Under the pieces are notes generated by a model. That model searched no databases. It saw nothing but the letters and a program-made list of their open reading frames with translations, and had not been told where the DNA came from. This document shows, one piece after another, positions 1-9,372 of a DNA stretch of 39,426 nucleotides (position 1 is the stretch's first letter; each line of letters begins with the position of its first letter). The translations under genes were made by a program, and so were the position numbers. Source of the stretch: Bryobacterales bacterium (GTDB lineage: Bacteria > Acidobacteriota > Terriglobia > Bryobacterales > UBA6623); NCBI GenBank assembly GCA_028819255.1, contig JAPPMB010000007.1:1-39426 (forward strand), read 5' to 3'.

Positions 1-55
1 TCTCGAGACAAGCGCGAAGCCGACTTGAAGCTAGCGAGTGGCCGGGTTGCCAGAG
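1..55. repeat. 55-bp exact direct repeat, copy 1 (window edge)
   Basis: The first 55 bases are identical to 421-475; the copies diverge at the next base (C at 56, G at 476). The copy begins exactly at the window edge, so its true left limit is unknown. The second copy spans the stop codon of the DUF6600 gene. Exactly 55 bp at a contig end is what a k=55 de Bruijn assembler leaves at a branch point, so this may be an artefact or the edge of a 420-bp tandem duplication. Confidence 0.95.
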
Positions 56-380
56 CGTGTCCATCCTCCGTCGTCCGGTCTCCGATCGGATAGCGGTCGG
101 AGACTCCTCCCATCCCGTCGCCGCCGTGGACATGCACGGCGCGGGCGACTTGGGGGCTCAGCGGATCGGCACAGCCCTGGAACACCGGGGGCGGAGGGTC
201 TGGTCGGAGCAGCTCGAGAATGCGCAAGGCGTTCGCCGTGCAGGTCGCCAGCGGCACGTTGCCGGCCACTACCGTTATCGCGCGAACATCCAAGGCTGAC
301 GAGCGGAGTGCCAGCACGAGGGCCAGCGCGTCGTCCAGACCAGGGTCGGTGTCGATCAGGACAGCCTTGGGAATCGCCAT
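1..380 (-). CDS. inosine/uridine-preferring nucleoside hydrolase, 3'-truncated by the window edge
   Basis: Nucleoside hydrolases cleave the N-glycosidic bond of ribonucleosides in purine/pyrimidine salvage. The translation starts MAIPKAVLIDTDPGLDDAL, so the Ca2+/ribose-binding signature DTDPGxDDA is at residues 10-18. The next segment (GNVPLATCTANALRILEL, then VHVHGGDGMGGV) also fits the family. The ATG at 380 is the first possible start, because an in-frame TGA lies 15 nt upstream; no good Shine-Dalgarno is visible. About 108 residues look like the family (normal length is about 310). The reading frame then enters the 55-bp repeat at the window edge, where the translation no longer resembles a nucleoside hydrolase. 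That junction is either misassembly or a real duplication that broke the gene. It lies 70 bp downstream of the DUF6600 gene on the same strand. Confidence 0.75.
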   Translation of the reverse strand, partial: MAIPKAVLIDTDPGLDDALALVLALRSSALDVRAITVVAGNVPLATCTANALRILELLRPDPPPPVFQGCADPLSPQVARAVHVHGGDGMGGVSDRYPIGDRTTEDGHALATRPLASFKSASRLSR

Positions 381-420
381 ACAGGCGCGACTTCAGTCCG
401 TGCCGCCCGCGGACAGCCGA

Positions 421-475
421 TCTCGAGACAAGCGCGAAGCCGACTTGAAGCTAGCGAGTGGCCGGGTTGCCAGAG
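421..475. repeat. 55-bp exact direct repeat, copy 2
   Basis: Identical to positions 1-55. This copy covers the last codons and stop of the DUF6600 gene (minus strand) and part of the spacer before the nucleoside hydrolase start, which fits a natural gene end. It is therefore the more likely original location. Confidence 0.95.
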
Positions 476-2964
476 GATGAACTGCTGCTCCTTCCCCCGG
501 AGCTCGAGCCGCCGCTGGAAGACCGGGAAACTGACGATCCGCCGCTCGACGAGCGGGAGCCGTACGACCCGCGGGAACTGCTTGACGAGCGCGAGCCGTA
601 GGACCCGCGGGAACTGCTTGACGAACGCGAGCCGTAGGACCCGCGGGAACTGCTTGACGAACGCGAGCTTCCGCTTCCATAGGTGGCTCGGCCAGCCGAG
701 GAACTGCTGCGGCTCGACGAGCTGGGATAGCTGCTCCGGCTGCTCCCGCCGTAGGATCCGTAGGTCCTCGAACTCGACCTCGTGCCCGAGTAGCCGGGAC
801 TGCCGATTCCGCTCCGCGAATTGCCTGATCCACCGCGGCTGCCCGGACCGGACGCCCCGGAACTCGATCGCGCGCTGACGCGCGAACGGGTTCGGGGAGC
901 ATACACGCTTGCCGTGCTGCGGGCCGAACTGCTGCGGCTGGATCCCGGATCGCCGGAGGCGCCAACTCCAGGACGATTCCTCGGGGTATAGACGGGCGAC
1001 CGCGTCGGCGTGCCGGTGCCTGATGGACGCCCGGCGCCAGTCGCTCCGAATGTCGGCCGGCTGCGGCCCTGGGTGCGGCTGGCGCGCACTGTCCCGGACG
1101 GTCGAACGGCCCGGGGCGGGCTCGATGTGGAACGCCGCGCGGCGGTCGGGCCGCCCCCCCTCTGTTCAGGAGCGGACCGCACTGTCGCCCCGATCCTCGA
1201 CCTCGAGCGAGGGGCGTAAATCGATGAAGGCGCTCTCGCGGAGGCGTTCGCGGCCGGCCGGGAGCGGCTGGAACCGGTCGCAGAGCGCGGAGCGACCGCC
1301 ACGCCGGGGGATCTTGCGATCGCGCCTGAAGTGCCAATCGTGCCGGCGCTCGACCCTGAGCGGGCGACCGCAGCGGCACCTCGACCGGCGCCGGACACCG
1401 CAGCTCGCCCGGATATGGTGCTGCCCGCTCGATTCCGGGCGTCCGATGAGACACCGCTCGACGAGCGCGAAGAAGCAGCGCCCCGGGAGGAGGCTCGGAC
1501 ATTGCTGTCGGACCCATTCGAGCCGACGGCTGAGTGGGCTCGCCGAAACTGGTCAACAGAATCTCGAATCCGGTCCCTTTGCGCAGTAAAGGGGACGCGC
1601 GCGGTGCCGTCCCGCAGCGACGAGGAAGACCGGCTTCGGCGCAGTGCCGTCAGCGCTGCCCCGGAGGAGTTGGAACTTCTGGCCTGCAGGAGAGTGCCTT
1701 GGCTGGCGCGTTCGGGAACGATCGGCAGGGCACCCCGAACGACCGCCGGCGCTCTCAGCTCACCGGTCCGGAGAGCCCTTGGCGTCTGGCTCGCCACGCG
1801 ACCGAAGTTGCTTGCCTCCAGGTATGAGACCCCGGACTGCTCTCGGGCATTCCGGTACTGGCTGTCGACGCGAATGTCGTTGGCCACGTTGATGGTCACC
1901 GGCGCCGCGCCGCTGTAGTAGCGGCGGCCGTACCAGGGCCTGTAGGTCTCTCCCGGTGCGAGAGCGCACCAGCCGACTCGCTGCGAGTCGAGCCAGGTAG
2001 GAGAACCCAGGTAGAAGAACGTCACCAGGGCGGGCCTCCAGACATGCCGGAGGGTGGGAGCCCCGGGGTACCATGCCCAGCCGAAGACAGGGTCCCGGTA
2101 CCAGCGTCCCCAGTGATACGGCGCCCAGCCCCAGGGTTCCGCGCCGACCCAGGTCCAGCCGTAGTAGTCGACCCAGTTCCAGCTGCCGTGCCGATAAGGC
2201 GACCACCGGGGGGTTACGTACGGAAACCAGGAGTGGCCCACATTGGGAATGTAACGCCATTCTCCGTAGTAGTCGAGCTGGTCGGCTCCGTAGATGTCCT
2301 TGCTGACATATCGGTGCGAGACCGACTGGCGGGCTTCCCTGTCCCTGTCGTCCGCCCACTGGCTGAGGTCGGAATCCGGAACGCCGCGGCGTGTTTCGAA
2401 CTCCGTACCGGTGGGGCCCTCGCGGACGATCATCGTGCGCCCACTCTCCAGAATCTGCGAGGTGATCTGGAATGCAACCTCCGTTCTGCCCTTGGGCACG
2501 CTGATGTGGGTTTCGGCGGGTTGCACGCTGACGATGTACCGGCCCGCCTTCATTGGGCGGACCGCTGCCAACGGCGTCTCGATGTCGACATCCGCGTCAC
2601 TGCCAGGCAATTCGCTGTAGATCGCAGCGCCCGACAGAAGACGCACTCGAAACTGCTTGCCTCCCAGTTGCACGAACTCGACCTCCGTGCCGCCGCCCAA
2701 GCGCAAAAAGTTGCCGTAGGCCAGCTGGATCTCTGCTCGCGCCGCGGTGTTCACCTGGACCGAGTCGCCCTCGACGACCGGCATGTTGGGCTTGGCCGCG
2801 ATCCAGTCACCCGAGTCGCCGCGCATGATCGCGACGTCCCCCTGTACGATGCTGATTCTCGCGACGCCCAGCGCGGGGCCCGTGCTGAGGTCATCGGACG
2901 CCGCCGACACGGCGGCCAGAACCAATGACGCTGCAACTGCCGCCAAGCTGATGGATACTCGCAT
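451..2964 (-). CDS. exported FecR-like / DUF6600 protein with Ser/Arg-rich repetitive tail
   Basis: A predicted exported protein of 837 aa. The start is set at 2964, where an AGGAGGT Shine-Dalgarno (2973-2979) precedes MRVSISLAAVAASLVLAAVSA, a clear signal peptide; upstream in-frame ATGs at 2985 and 3060 would bury it. About residues 30-170 form a FecR-like beta domain (for example RISIVQGDVAIMRGDSGDW and RAEIQLAYGNFLRLGGGTEV). Residues of about 210-360 are extremely Trp/Tyr/Pro-rich (WSPYRHGSWNWVDYYGWTW), the hallmark of DUF6600. The last roughly 400 residues are low-complexity Ser/Arg/Gly, probably disordered, ending in 12-residue tandem repeats. The family function is unknown; cell-envelope or surface attachment is only a guess. 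It is followed 70 bp later by the nucleoside hydrolase, but no functional link is evident. Confidence 0.8.
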   Translation of the reverse strand: MRVSISLAAVAASLVLAAVSAASDDLSTGPALGVARISIVQGDVAIMRGDSGDWIAAKPNMPVVEGDSVQVNTAARAEIQLAYGNFLRLGGGTEVEFVQLGGKQFRVRLLSGAAIYSELPGSDADVDIETPLAAVRPMKAGRYIVSVQPAETHISVPKGRTEVAFQITSQILESGRTMIVREGPTGTEFETRRGVPDSDLSQWADDRDREARQSVSHRYVSKDIYGADQLDYYGEWRYIPNVGHSWFPYVTPRWSPYRHGSWNWVDYYGWTWVGAEPWGWAPYHWGRWYRDPVFGWAWYPGAPTLRHVWRPALVTFFYLGSPTWLDSQRVGWCALAPGETYRPWYGRRYYSGAAPVTINVANDIRVDSQYRNAREQSGVSYLEASNFGRVASQTPRALRTGELRAPAVVRGALPIVPERASQGTLLQARSSNSSGAALTALRRSRSSSSLRDGTARVPFTAQRDRIRDSVDQFRRAHSAVGSNGSDSNVRASSRGAASSRSSSGVSSDARNRAGSTISGRAAVSGAGRGAAAVARSGSSAGTIGTSGAIARSPGVAVAPRSATGSSRSRPAANASARAPSSIYAPRSRSRIGATVRSAPEQRGGGPTAARRSTSSPPRAVRPSGTVRASRTQGRSRPTFGATGAGRPSGTGTPTRSPVYTPRNRPGVGASGDPGSSRSSSARSTASVYAPRTRSRVSARSSSGASGPGSRGGSGNSRSGIGSPGYSGTRSSSRTYGSYGGSSRSSYPSSSSRSSSSAGRATYGSGSSRSSSSSRGSYGSRSSSSSRGSYGSRSSSSSRGSYGSRSSSGGSSVSRSSSGGSSSGGRSSSSSSGNPATR
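540..668 (-). repeat. 36-bp in-frame tandem repeats in the DUF6600 gene
   Basis: A 36-bp unit starts at 575, 611 and 647 (the last is partial), with a diverged partial unit before it at 545-574. The two complete units differ at a single base. Each encodes a 12-residue Ser-rich block of the form SSSSSRGSYGSR on the minus strand. Being a multiple of three, copy-number change keeps the frame, so the tail length could vary between strains. Confidence 0.9.
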
Positions 2965-3458
2965 CGTCCGATACCTCCTCGCCATCGATCCCGGTGATCC
3001 GGGCAGATCCTTAGATGATCGTGGGCGCTTATTGGTTTCAGGCAACTGGTCCCGTTTCAACGGAGTCGTCGAGAAACTCTTGCGTCTTCGAGCGTCAGTA
3101 TAACGTTGTGCCTCCGGTGGGGCCGGATATCGCCATTCCTCGAATGGTTGATGGACAGTGCCTCACGGCGTTTCCGGGGCGAACGATCTGAGCAGTCTCG
3201 TAGACAAGGAGCCGGAGTCCGGCGAGCAGTACCATCACCTGCGAGGTCAGCAGGCGGACGGCCAAATGGCTCGGTCCAGCCCGGTCTGGGGCACGGCGAG
3301 GCAGGGGCTGCCCTGGCATCGGATCCGTTCGACAGGCTGACGAGCGTTCCGAAAACCGGAGAACCGGCAGATTCGATTCCTGCCCTCCCGGCGGCATGCA
3401 AGCGCTGCGCTACCGAGGTCGGGCCATCGTCAGCGATCCGCGCGCACTGCCCAAACTG
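2965..3458. other. intergenic region (494 bp), no gene supported
   Basis: This separates the DUF6600 gene from the 3' end of the first NHL gene. It holds the DUF6600 ribosome-binding site (2973-2979). Frames on both strands have no family resemblance. A T-arm-like string at 3366-3385 was examined as a tRNA and rejected. A short stretch near 3249-3290 resembles 9888-9930, downstream of the decayed third NHL copy, hinting that downstream DNA was duplicated with the genes. Confidence 0.6.
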
Positions 3459-6284
3459 TCACTTGAACGCGATGGTCACGGCATTCGACCTCTGGCCGTC
3501 AACGATGGCGACAACCTCCACACTGCGGTTTCGGATCGAGCGCGGGATCGGCCCGACGACCAGCTCGTCGACTCCGTGAAACCCCGTCGCGGGTCCCGAC
3601 GACCTGACCGCGACGTGCCTGCCTCGCATGGTGACGGTCGGCGGCCGCTGGCTGCCGCGGATTCCGGTTCCGTAGAGCGTCAGATAGACCGGACTGAAGT
3701 CAGCCCCCACATCCAGGGGAGCCGCGACGTAGCGCTCCAGCTCGGGATCGTACCGCGCAACCTCAAGCGGCGTCCGGGTTCCGTCGTGCGCCACCCGCAC
3801 GGCCGATGCTGCGGCCACTCCCCTGCCGTCACCGTTCGCCGTGAACAGGCCCGGCGCGATCGAGCCGACCCGGACCTCGACGGGTTCGGACAGGGATCCC
3901 CTGTGATGCACCGTCACGCGGACCTCCTGCGATGCCGTGCTTGCCGGCATCTGGAACCTGATCTCTGTCGGGGAAACGGAATACAGGCCCGCCTCTCGTC
4001 TCGCGGAGTCGGTCCCGGTTCCGTCGGCCACGATCACCGAAGTCTCGAGCAGGCTCCTCGGCAGGGCAACCGCGCTGGGCAGTTCGTTGGATGCCGAGCC
4101 GGACGAGGACAGGTTCGCGCCCAGGATCACGGCGACCGATCCCTCGGCAACGTTGGCCGCATAGCTCGCGCCGTTCAGGATCGACGTGACGGTGGGCGCC
4201 GGAGTCTCGGCAGTGAGAACGCGAATGCGGTGATTGAGGCTGTCGACAACCAACACCTTCCGGTCGGTGCGCGCCGATACGCGTCCGGGGAACCAGAGCC
4301 GAAAGTCCCGTGCAGGACCGCCGTCTCCGTTGTATCCGCCGGTTCCTGTCCCTGCGATGGTGGTGATGATTCCATGCCTGCTGACCTTGCGGATCAGGGC
4401 GGAGGAGCGGCTGGCAATGTAAAGGGTGTCGGTGTCGCTGACGGCAACCCCTCTCGGGCCGGCCAGCCCCGCACTCGTGGCCGGGCCTCCGTCGCCGCTG
4501 GCATCTCTGTCTCCGTTGCCCGCAACCACCGTGATGATCCCCGCGCCATCGACCTTATACACTCGGTTGCTCCAGGTATCCGGAATGTAGACGTTACCCG
4601 ACGAATCGACGGCAACGTCCCTGGGCGATCTGATAGGCGTGCGGACCGCCGGCCCGCCTGGTTCCGTCCGTCCGCGCACCCCGTTTCCCGCGACGGTTGT
4701 CACGGTCCCGCCACTGTCGATTCGACGAATCCTGTGGTCTCCGAAGTCAGCCACATAGGTGGATCGGTCGACCCCGAACGCAAGACTCACGGGATAGTTG
4801 AATCGGGCGCTCGCCGCGGGGCCTCCGTCGCCTCCGAACGCCCGCTCGCCCGTGCCGGCAATTGTCGTGATCGTGCCCCCCGCATCGACGATTCTGATCC
4901 GGCCATTGGCCGAATCCGCGATGTAGACGTTGTCTTCCGCGTCCACCGCGACGCCGCGGGGGTACGCAAGTCTGGCGTTGACGGCAAGGCCTCCGTCCCC
5001 GGAGAATCCATACCGCCCGTTGCCCGCGAACGGCTTCACCACGCCGCCCGGGTCGATCCTGAGAACGCGGTGACGCCCCCCAACGGCGACGTAGGCGTTG
5101 CCGGCCGAGTCGGTTGCCACGTCGTCCGGGCTTCGGAGCTCCCGTTGATCGGTCCCGATGAGTTCGGAGATCCTGCCCTTTCGGTCGAGTCGCAGCAGGC
5201 GGTCCCCCCAGGAGTCCGCGATGTAGAGTTCTCCGTCGTGATTGGCTGCCAGCGCCCGAGGTCGGGAAATGTACACCTCCGTGGCGATTCCGGATCGCCG
5301 GCCCCGAGGTCGAGGTCCGGTTCCGGCCGCGGTCGTGATGATTCCGTCGCGGTCCACCTTGCGAACGGTCCTGTTGTCCGCGTCGGCAATGTAGATGTCG
5401 CCGAAGGAATCGACTGCCACCGCGTACGGTTCGTTCAGGCGCGCCTCCGTCGCAAGACCGCCGTCGCCGCTGTAGCCCTCGTCGCCGGTGCCGGCGACCG
5501 TGGTGATCGTCCCGTTCGGGTCCACTCGTCGAACCTTGTGGTTGTTGGCATCCGCGATGTAGAGGTTTCCCGCCGTGTCAACGGCGATTCCCCGGGGCCT
5601 GTTGAGGCGCGCCTCCGTCGCCGGGCCGCCGTCGCCGCTGTGACCTTGGTCGCCCGTCCCGGCGACTGTGGAGATCGTGCCCTGCAGATCGATCTTGCGG
5701 ACGCTGTCACTCCACGCTTCGGAGATGTACAGGTTTCCTTGCTGGTCGGTGGCCAGGCCGTAGACCGCTTTCACGGTTGCGCTTGCGGCCGGACCGCCGT
5801 CGCCGTCGCTGCCCCACTCGCCGTTTCCGGCGATCGTATCGATGGTTCCTGACAGGTCGACCCTTCGGATGCGGTAATTGGCCGCGTCCGCTAAGTACAT
5901 GTTGCCGCTGCGGTCGATCGCCATCCCCTCGATCCTGCCGATGCGAGCGCCCGTGGCGGGGCCGCCATCTCCGCTGTCGCCCACGAGGCCCGATCCTGCG
6001 ACCGTCGTGACCCGGCCCTCGGGATCGATCTTCCGCACCCGATACGTGTCCCTATCCACGAAAAAGATGTTTCCGGCAGAGTCGGTCGCCAACGCGGCCG
6101 GGCCGTCCGTCCAGGCTCGCGAAAGCGGGAGCTCCTCGAGCGGGTCGAAGTCTCCGAGCAGTGTGTCGATTCGATAGGTCTGGGCCGAGCCTCGCGACGG
6201 GACCGTTGCGCAGATGGCCAGTACGGCCGTCATGACGATTGCCCGGCGTCCGAAGCGGTCGGAGCCGTTCCTTGTCGTCGTCAT
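3459..6284 (-). CDS. exported 12-blade NHL-repeat protein with Solibacter-type C-terminal domain (TIGR03437)
   Basis: A 941-aa secreted propeller protein. The start is set at 6284 (MTTTRNGSDRF...), giving a signal peptide ending near GSAQ, with a GAGG-type ribosome-binding site about 10 nt upstream; an upstream in-frame start at 6425 would bury it. I count 12 NHL-type blocks of about 56 residues (pattern: GNLYIADANNHKVRRVDPNG, then TITTVAGTG, then SGDGGPAT), consistent with two six-bladed beta-propellers; block 6 is shortened and lacks the GDGGPAT loop. The last roughly 230 residues match TIGR03437 (SILNGASYAANVAEGSV; IRFQMPAS; APGLFTANGDGRG; VYLTLYGTGIRG). NHL propellers usually bind proteins, glycans or other ligands; the actual ligand is unknown. 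It is paralogous, block for block, to the next gene. Confidence 0.88.
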   Translation of the reverse strand: MTTTRNGSDRFGRRAIVMTAVLAICATVPSRGSAQTYRIDTLLGDFDPLEELPLSRAWTDGPAALATDSAGNIFFVDRDTYRVRKIDPEGRVTTVAGSGLVGDSGDGGPATGARIGRIEGMAIDRSGNMYLADAANYRIRRVDLSGTIDTIAGNGEWGSDGDGGPAASATVKAVYGLATDQQGNLYISEAWSDSVRKIDLQGTISTVAGTGDQGHSGDGGPATEARLNRPRGIAVDTAGNLYIADANNHKVRRVDPNGTITTVAGTGDEGYSGDGGLATEARLNEPYAVAVDSFGDIYIADADNRTVRKVDRDGIITTAAGTGPRPRGRRSGIATEVYISRPRALAANHDGELYIADSWGDRLLRLDRKGRISELIGTDQRELRSPDDVATDSAGNAYVAVGGRHRVLRIDPGGVVKPFAGNGRYGFSGDGGLAVNARLAYPRGVAVDAEDNVYIADSANGRIRIVDAGGTITTIAGTGERAFGGDGGPAASARFNYPVSLAFGVDRSTYVADFGDHRIRRIDSGGTVTTVAGNGVRGRTEPGGPAVRTPIRSPRDVAVDSSGNVYIPDTWSNRVYKVDGAGIITVVAGNGDRDASGDGGPATSAGLAGPRGVAVSDTDTLYIASRSSALIRKVSRHGIITTIAGTGTGGYNGDGGPARDFRLWFPGRVSARTDRKVLVVDSLNHRIRVLTAETPAPTVTSILNGASYAANVAEGSVAVILGANLSSSGSASNELPSAVALPRSLLETSVIVADGTGTDSARREAGLYSVSPTEIRFQMPASTASQEVRVTVHHRGSLSEPVEVRVGSIAPGLFTANGDGRGVAAASAVRVAHDGTRTPLEVARYDPELERYVAAPLDVGADFSPVYLTLYGTGIRGSQRPPTVTMRGRHVAVRSSGPATGFHGVDELVVGPIPRSIRNRSVEVVAIVDGQRSNAVTIAFK

Positions 6285-6549
6285 CGGACAGAGCCTCGCT
6301 GGGGCAGGGCAGCGGAGGTGCTGCCATCGCTTCCGTTTCCGTTCGCTGCCAGCCGGCTCACCGGCCGGGAGGCGCGATCGTGCAGTCGCGTTCTCGCGGG
6401 GACGCTTGCCGCTCCAATGCCGCACTGACGGTCGCTTCCGGATTCCGGACCTATCGCGCGTACGGCAATGCTGTCGCGCACTTGCCGGCGAGATGCAGAC
6501 GGAGGCATGAAAGGGAGCGGGGAGCAGTCAGGACACCTCATTACGGCAC
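6285..6549. other. spacer between the two NHL paralogues
   Basis: A 265-bp gap between the upstream NHL gene (stop at 6550) and the start at 6284. It holds the ribosome-binding site of the downstream gene (about 6294-6300). No reading frame here resembles a known family. Confidence 0.5.
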
Positions 6550-9372
6550 TCACTTGATTGCGATTGTCACTGCGTTCGATGACAGCCCGTCCACGAAGAC
6601 AACCACTTCGATTTCGCGACCTCTGATGGTCCGCGGGAGCGGTCCGGCCACCAGTTCGTCCAATCCATGAAATCCGCTCACAGGCCCCCATTCGGTCACC
6701 GCGACGTCCTGTCCGCCGATCTTGAGGACAGGCATGCCGGCAGCGCCTCGCATCCCAGTGCCGAAGACCGTCAAGTACACCGGGTCAACACCCTCTCTCA
6801 CATCCAGCGGGACGGCGACATGCCGTCTCTGAGACGAGTCGTAGCGGGCAACGGCGAGGGCGGTTCTGGTACCGTCCCGCGCAACCCTCGAGGCCGACGC
6901 CGCAGCCACTCCGCGACCGCTCCCGTCCGCGGAAAACAGTGCCGGTGCGACACTCGTGACCTGCACCCCGCGACCGCGCGACCGGATGCCTTCGCGCACG
7001 ACATGCACGACCACCAGCCCGACCGCCGCCCTTTCGGGAACCAGGAATCGGATCTCGGTCGGCGCGACGGAGTAGAGGCCCGCTTCCCGGCGCGCCCAGC
7101 TCGTCTCGGTTCTGTCGGCGACGATCACCGACGTTCCCAGCAGGGCGGTCGGCAGGCGCACGGACCGCGGAAGCTGCTTGGCGGCCGAAATCCCGGATGA
7201 CAGTTCCGAACCCCGGATCACCGCGACAGAGCCTGGGGCGATATTGGCGGCGAAGCTTGCCCCGTTGACCACCGAGGTGATCTCGGGCCTGGGCGCCTCC
7301 CGCGTCAGCACGCGCACGCGATCATTGCCCGAGTCGATCACGACCACCCTCTCGTCGGAAGCCGCAGCGAGTCGGGTGGGACCGCTCAGTCGGAACCCCG
7401 TTGCCGGAGCGCCCTCCCCGGTGTAGCCTCTGCTCCCGAATCCGGCGATCGTTGCGGTGATGCCGTCAGTCGTGACCCTGCGGACCGTGTGGTTCCACGT
7501 GTCGGCGATGTACAGGGTGTCGGTGTCGCTGACAGCCACTCCGCTCGGGGACCAGAATCTAGCGCTGGTGGCCGGCCCGCCATCTCCGAGCGCTCCCCGG
7601 TCGCCGGTGCCGGCAACCGCGACAAGCACGCCGGCGAGATCGACCATCAACACTCTGTGATTGAACCAATCCGGCATGTAGACCCGGCCCATGGAATCCA
7701 CGGCCACGTCTCCTGGCCCCCGGAGTGGCGATTCCGTCGCCGGGACATCAAGACGAGGGTCTGCGCGCTCCCCGTTGCCGGCGACCGTGGTGACGACGCC
7801 TGTGGCATCGAGCCTACGTATGCGGCTGTTCCCCGAGTCGGCGATGTAGACCGATCCGTCTGGACCCACGGCAACCGCCGCGGGCTTGAACAAGATGGCA
7901 CTCAATGCCTTCCCGCCGTCTCCGCCAAATCCCTCCTCGCCGGTGCCCGCGACGGTCTTGACCATGCCGTCGGGACCGACCATCCGGATGCGATGGTTTC
8001 CAGTGTCCGCGATGTAGACGTTGCCCGCGTCGTCGGTCGCCACGCCGCGAGGGGAAGCGAACTTCGCGCTTGTCGCAGGCCCTCCGTCTCCCGTCGCCCC
8101 TTCCTGTCCCGTGCCCGCGACCGTGGTGACAACTCCAGAGGAGTCAACTCGGATGATGCGGTGGTTGCCGGAGTCGGCGACGAAAATGTTGCCCTTCGTG
8201 TCGGTCGCCACGTCGCCTGGTCGATGGACGTCGCGCCGGCCAGCGCCGGCAAACTCCCGAAGCATGCCTTGGTCGTCGAGCCGCAGAACGGAGTCTCCGA
8301 ACGAGTCGGCGACGTACACGGCGCCCTCCGCGTCGGTCGCGACGGCTCGGGCGAACGCGATGCGGATCGCGGCGTCGGCACCGTCATCTCCACTCTGTGC
8401 ATCCGGGCCCACGCCCGCAACTGTCGCGATGATCCCAGCCGGATCGATTCTCCGGACGACCCGATTCCTGGAGTCGGCGACATAGATGCTTCCCGAGGGG
8501 CCGGCGGCAACGTCATAGGGTGCGTCGAACATCGCGGCGGTGGCAGCCCCGCCATCGCCGCCGTAGCCGCTGTGCCCGTTGCCGGCGACGGTCGCGATCG
8601 TTCCGCTCGGACCGACGCGGCGAATGCGGTGGTTGTCTGTGTCCGCGATATAGACGTGGCCCGACGCGTCAACCGCAAGCCCTCTCGGCTTGTCGAGCCT
8701 GGCGTGTCCGGCGGGACCGCCGTCGCCTCCGTGCCCCTCCTCGCCCGTACCCGCGAATCTCGAGATGATGCCGTCCGGGCTGATCTTCCGAACCTTGTCG
8801 TTGAACGTGTCGGCGATGTACAGGTTCCCGGCCGCATCCGTGGCTAGGCCGTAGACCGACCCCAAGGCTGCTATCACCGCCGGCCCGCCGTCGCCGCCTC
8901 CTCCGAACGTTCCGATGCCGGCAATCGTCTCGATCGTGCCGGACGGGTCGACTCTTCGGATTCGGTAGTTGGCGGCGTCGGCGATGTAGACGTTGCCGAC
9001 GCCGTCGATTGCAAGTCCTTCGACCCGCTCTCCAAGTTTCGCGCTCGTTGCGGGCCCGCCGTCGCCACTGAACCCCAGCAATCCGGATCCCGCAACGGTG
9101 CTCACCTGGCCGGACGGATCGACTTTTCTCACGCGATACGTGTCTCGATCCACGAAATAGACGTTGCCTCGCGAGTCGGTCGCCAGACTGGATGGATAGC
9201 TGACCCGCGCCTCAGCCAGCGGCTCTACCGCCAGTGGGTCGTAGTCGCCCAGGATCGTATCGATCCGGTAGATCTGCGCGACGGCCGCGCTCGAGATCCA
9301 AGTCAGAGCGGCCAGCAAGGCCACGATGGGTACAGTTGCGGGCCGAACCGCCGTGGCTGGGCTTCGAGTCAT
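6550..9372 (-). CDS. exported 12-blade NHL-repeat protein with Solibacter-type C-terminal domain, tandem paralogue
   Basis: A 940-aa paralogue of the neighbouring protein. The start is set at 9372 (MTRSPATAVRPATVPIVAL...), giving a signal peptide cleaved after about SSAAVA; the in-frame start at 9672 would bury it behind 100 unrelated residues. The mature part opens QIYRIDTILGDYDPL, nearly the same as QTYRIDTLLGDFDPL in the sister. It has 12 NHL blocks, again with a shortened sixth block, then a TIGR03437-type domain (SVVNGASFAANIAPGSV; VYLTVFGTGMRGA; SNAVTIAIK at the C-terminus). Same strand, same order, similar length: a clear tandem duplication. The function is unknown; extracellular or periplasmic ligand binding is the usual expectation for such propellers. 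Both could be transcribed together. Confidence 0.88.
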   Translation of the reverse strand: MTRSPATAVRPATVPIVALLAALTWISSAAVAQIYRIDTILGDYDPLAVEPLAEARVSYPSSLATDSRGNVYFVDRDTYRVRKVDPSGQVSTVAGSGLLGFSGDGGPATSAKLGERVEGLAIDGVGNVYIADAANYRIRRVDPSGTIETIAGIGTFGGGGDGGPAVIAALGSVYGLATDAAGNLYIADTFNDKVRKISPDGIISRFAGTGEEGHGGDGGPAGHARLDKPRGLAVDASGHVYIADTDNHRIRRVGPSGTIATVAGNGHSGYGGDGGAATAAMFDAPYDVAAGPSGSIYVADSRNRVVRRIDPAGIIATVAGVGPDAQSGDDGADAAIRIAFARAVATDAEGAVYVADSFGDSVLRLDDQGMLREFAGAGRRDVHRPGDVATDTKGNIFVADSGNHRIIRVDSSGVVTTVAGTGQEGATGDGGPATSAKFASPRGVATDDAGNVYIADTGNHRIRMVGPDGMVKTVAGTGEEGFGGDGGKALSAILFKPAAVAVGPDGSVYIADSGNSRIRRLDATGVVTTVAGNGERADPRLDVPATESPLRGPGDVAVDSMGRVYMPDWFNHRVLMVDLAGVLVAVAGTGDRGALGDGGPATSARFWSPSGVAVSDTDTLYIADTWNHTVRRVTTDGITATIAGFGSRGYTGEGAPATGFRLSGPTRLAAASDERVVVIDSGNDRVRVLTREAPRPEITSVVNGASFAANIAPGSVAVIRGSELSSGISAAKQLPRSVRLPTALLGTSVIVADRTETSWARREAGLYSVAPTEIRFLVPERAAVGLVVVHVVREGIRSRGRGVQVTSVAPALFSADGSGRGVAAASASRVARDGTRTALAVARYDSSQRRHVAVPLDVREGVDPVYLTVFGTGMRGAAGMPVLKIGGQDVAVTEWGPVSGFHGLDELVAGPLPRTIRGREIEVVVFVDGLSSNAVTIAIK

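Noticed and set aside
451..1918. Long Arg/Ser/Pro-rich frames on both strands over the DUF6600 gene
   Set aside because: They shadow the repetitive Ser/Arg coding sequence; codon pattern, signal peptide and domains support only the minus-strand frame ending at 451.
3300..3394. Possible tRNA ending in a T-arm-like GGCAGATTCGATTCCTGCC and CCTCCCG
   Set aside because: The closing T-stem pair is mismatched, no matching CGGGAGG acceptor strand lies upstream, and no anticodon arm could be folded.
3396..5852. 818-residue plus-strand frame opposite the first NHL gene
   Set aside because: Compositional shadow of the NHL repeats; Arg/Asp-rich with no domain, while the opposite strand has 12 clear NHL blocks and a TIGR03437-type domain.
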